Assembly (NCBI GenBank): GCA_019828545.1
Contig: JACVRA010000310.1
Span: 62,001-126,000, forward strand
DNA length: 64,000 nucleotides
Direction of reading: 5' to 3'
DNA from: Paracamarosporium sp. OC-R06-R3
Lineage: Eukaryota; Ascomycota; Dothideomycetes; Pleosporales; Didymosphaeriaceae
Numbering within the stretch: position 1 is the stretch's first letter; every line of letters begins with the position of its first letter. Both the position numbers and the translations under genes were made by a program. The notes under the pieces were generated by a model, which was given only the letters and a program-made list of their open reading frames with translations, was not told where the DNA came from and did not search any database. Of this stretch, positions 63,225 to 64,000 are shown piece by piece.

Positions 63225-64000
63225 GGAAGGCTCGTAGTCAGGGAAGGCGGTCTTCTGTATCGCACCAAGTCAGCACAGAAACTTCGGAAGCCTCCTTGAG
63301 CTCTTGCTTTGGGGGGCACAGAAAGCGCAGGGCAGAGCGTCGATCACAAGGCGCGATCGTAGTTGACGCTACCTGCGGGAGCGCATGTCATAGTGTGGAT
63401 AGCGCCAAGTAGACCCGCCGGGTGACGCTGCTCATGTGACATGGGTTTTCAGAAGGGAAAAAGTACGCACCGCCGAGTTCAGAGGCACTGCGAAATCCCA
63501 GGACCCTCTCCCGCCGTGCGAGCTGCTGGGCGGCGTCAATTGCTGGACCGCTGCAGGAGGCTGTCGTGAAGCTACAGCCATGGGATGCTGCGCCGCCGGC
63601 CGAATTTCCGGGCCGATCGCAGGGAAGCTTGGGCGCTTGCGCAGGGCCGACACGCTCTGTCGCAGTGTCGTGTGGGAGGAGTCGTGGTGTTGTGGAATGT
63701 TTCACGGTTAGGGAAGGGGCGTTGCGGGCAGGCGCAATCGTGGTCCTGCGTGTGTGGCGGCTCTCGCGAGCGGCCGGTGCTCGAGTCGAAGCGCCCGCTG
63801 GAGAGCAGCGAAGGTTGCTATATAATTTCTGCCACGAATGGCGCGGGAGCAGTCGAGGAGGCGGGAAGGCGGCGTAGGGAGGGGGCTGTATGCGCTTCGG
63901 GACGTCCCTGCAGCTCGGAAGAAGGCAATTAAAATGGCAAAGGTAAAAAGACACAAACGAATGGTAGAGCCCGGCTGCGGACGTCCAGCTCGCCTCCCAG
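63225..64000. other. GC-rich upstream region of the TeaR-like gene
   Basis: Promoter and 5' leader of the TeaR-like gene, GC-rich with overlapping frames on both strands and no motif. The window ends here. Confidence 0.5.

Overview
The window looks like nuclear DNA from a filamentous ascomycete (Pezizomycotina). Genes are split by short GT-AG introns, mostly about 45-120 nt, with clean reading phases across the junctions. Two fungal Zn2Cys6 regulators, a HET-domain gene, a DUF4185-type secreted protein, a rhodopsin-domain (PTH11-like) relic and a TeaR-like cell-end protein are all typical of this group. A dothideomycete is my guess from overall feel, not something the sequence proves. All intron positions below were read by eye from splice signals and phase.

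Layout. 0-1.4 kb: 5' part of an SLC35F6-like transporter (-), cut by the window edge. 3.7-6.6 kb: secreted DUF4185-like protein, then a five-exon Ure2p-type glutathione transferase. 6.6-10.5 kb: long stretch without a supportable gene, GC-rich towards its end, leading into a seven-exon XlnR/Xlr1-like Zn2Cys6 regulator (10.55-13.3 kb). 14-15.6 kb: repeat copy with a 25-N assembly gap, then a broken minus-strand coding remnant. 15.5-17.7 kb: large membrane protein. 18.3-23.2 kb: 1613-residue CorA-like membrane protein (-). 24.1-27.6 kb: divergent pair of a DapA-family aldolase and a Gfo/Idh/MocA oxidoreductase, probably one catabolic module. 27.9-29.2 kb: Ulp1-like cysteine protease with an 11-residue tandem repeat. 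30.0-30.6 kb: decayed gene of unknown function. 31.3-32.4 kb: single-pass Ser-rich surface protein. 32.7-34.0 kb: FAD monooxygenase (-) beside a decayed rhodopsin-domain gene. 35.9-36.7 kb: ubiquitin C-terminal hydrolase (-). 37.4-38.3 kb: DUF924 protein. 39.1-40.4 kb: protein with an F-box/2EXR-like motif (-). 41.7-43.8 kb: secreted protein with a Lys/Ser-rich tract. 45.1-45.5 kb: small conserved-looking protein (-).

46.3-51.9 kb: three co-oriented genes (FAD amine oxidase, Zn2Cys6 regulator, DAL5-like transporter) that look like a uptake-and-oxidation cluster; the transporter carries a 4-nt tandem duplication that breaks its frame. 54.1-56.5 kb: another multi-pass membrane protein. 56.8-59.3 kb: HET-domain gene with two in-frame stops (-). 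61.6-63.2 kb: TeaR-like protein ending in a CaaX box (-).

Repeats. One dispersed family has three copies (14.1-14.4, 38.45-38.7 and 59.85-60.15 kb) and carries a tRNA B-box-like motif. Two weaker repeat pairs lie at 41.25/44.84 kb and 52.0/56.6 kb. Broken genes are frequent: the 30 kb remnant, the rhodopsin-domain relic, the HET gene, the transporter, and the 15 kb remnant. I see no CRISPR array, rRNA gene or convincing tRNA gene.
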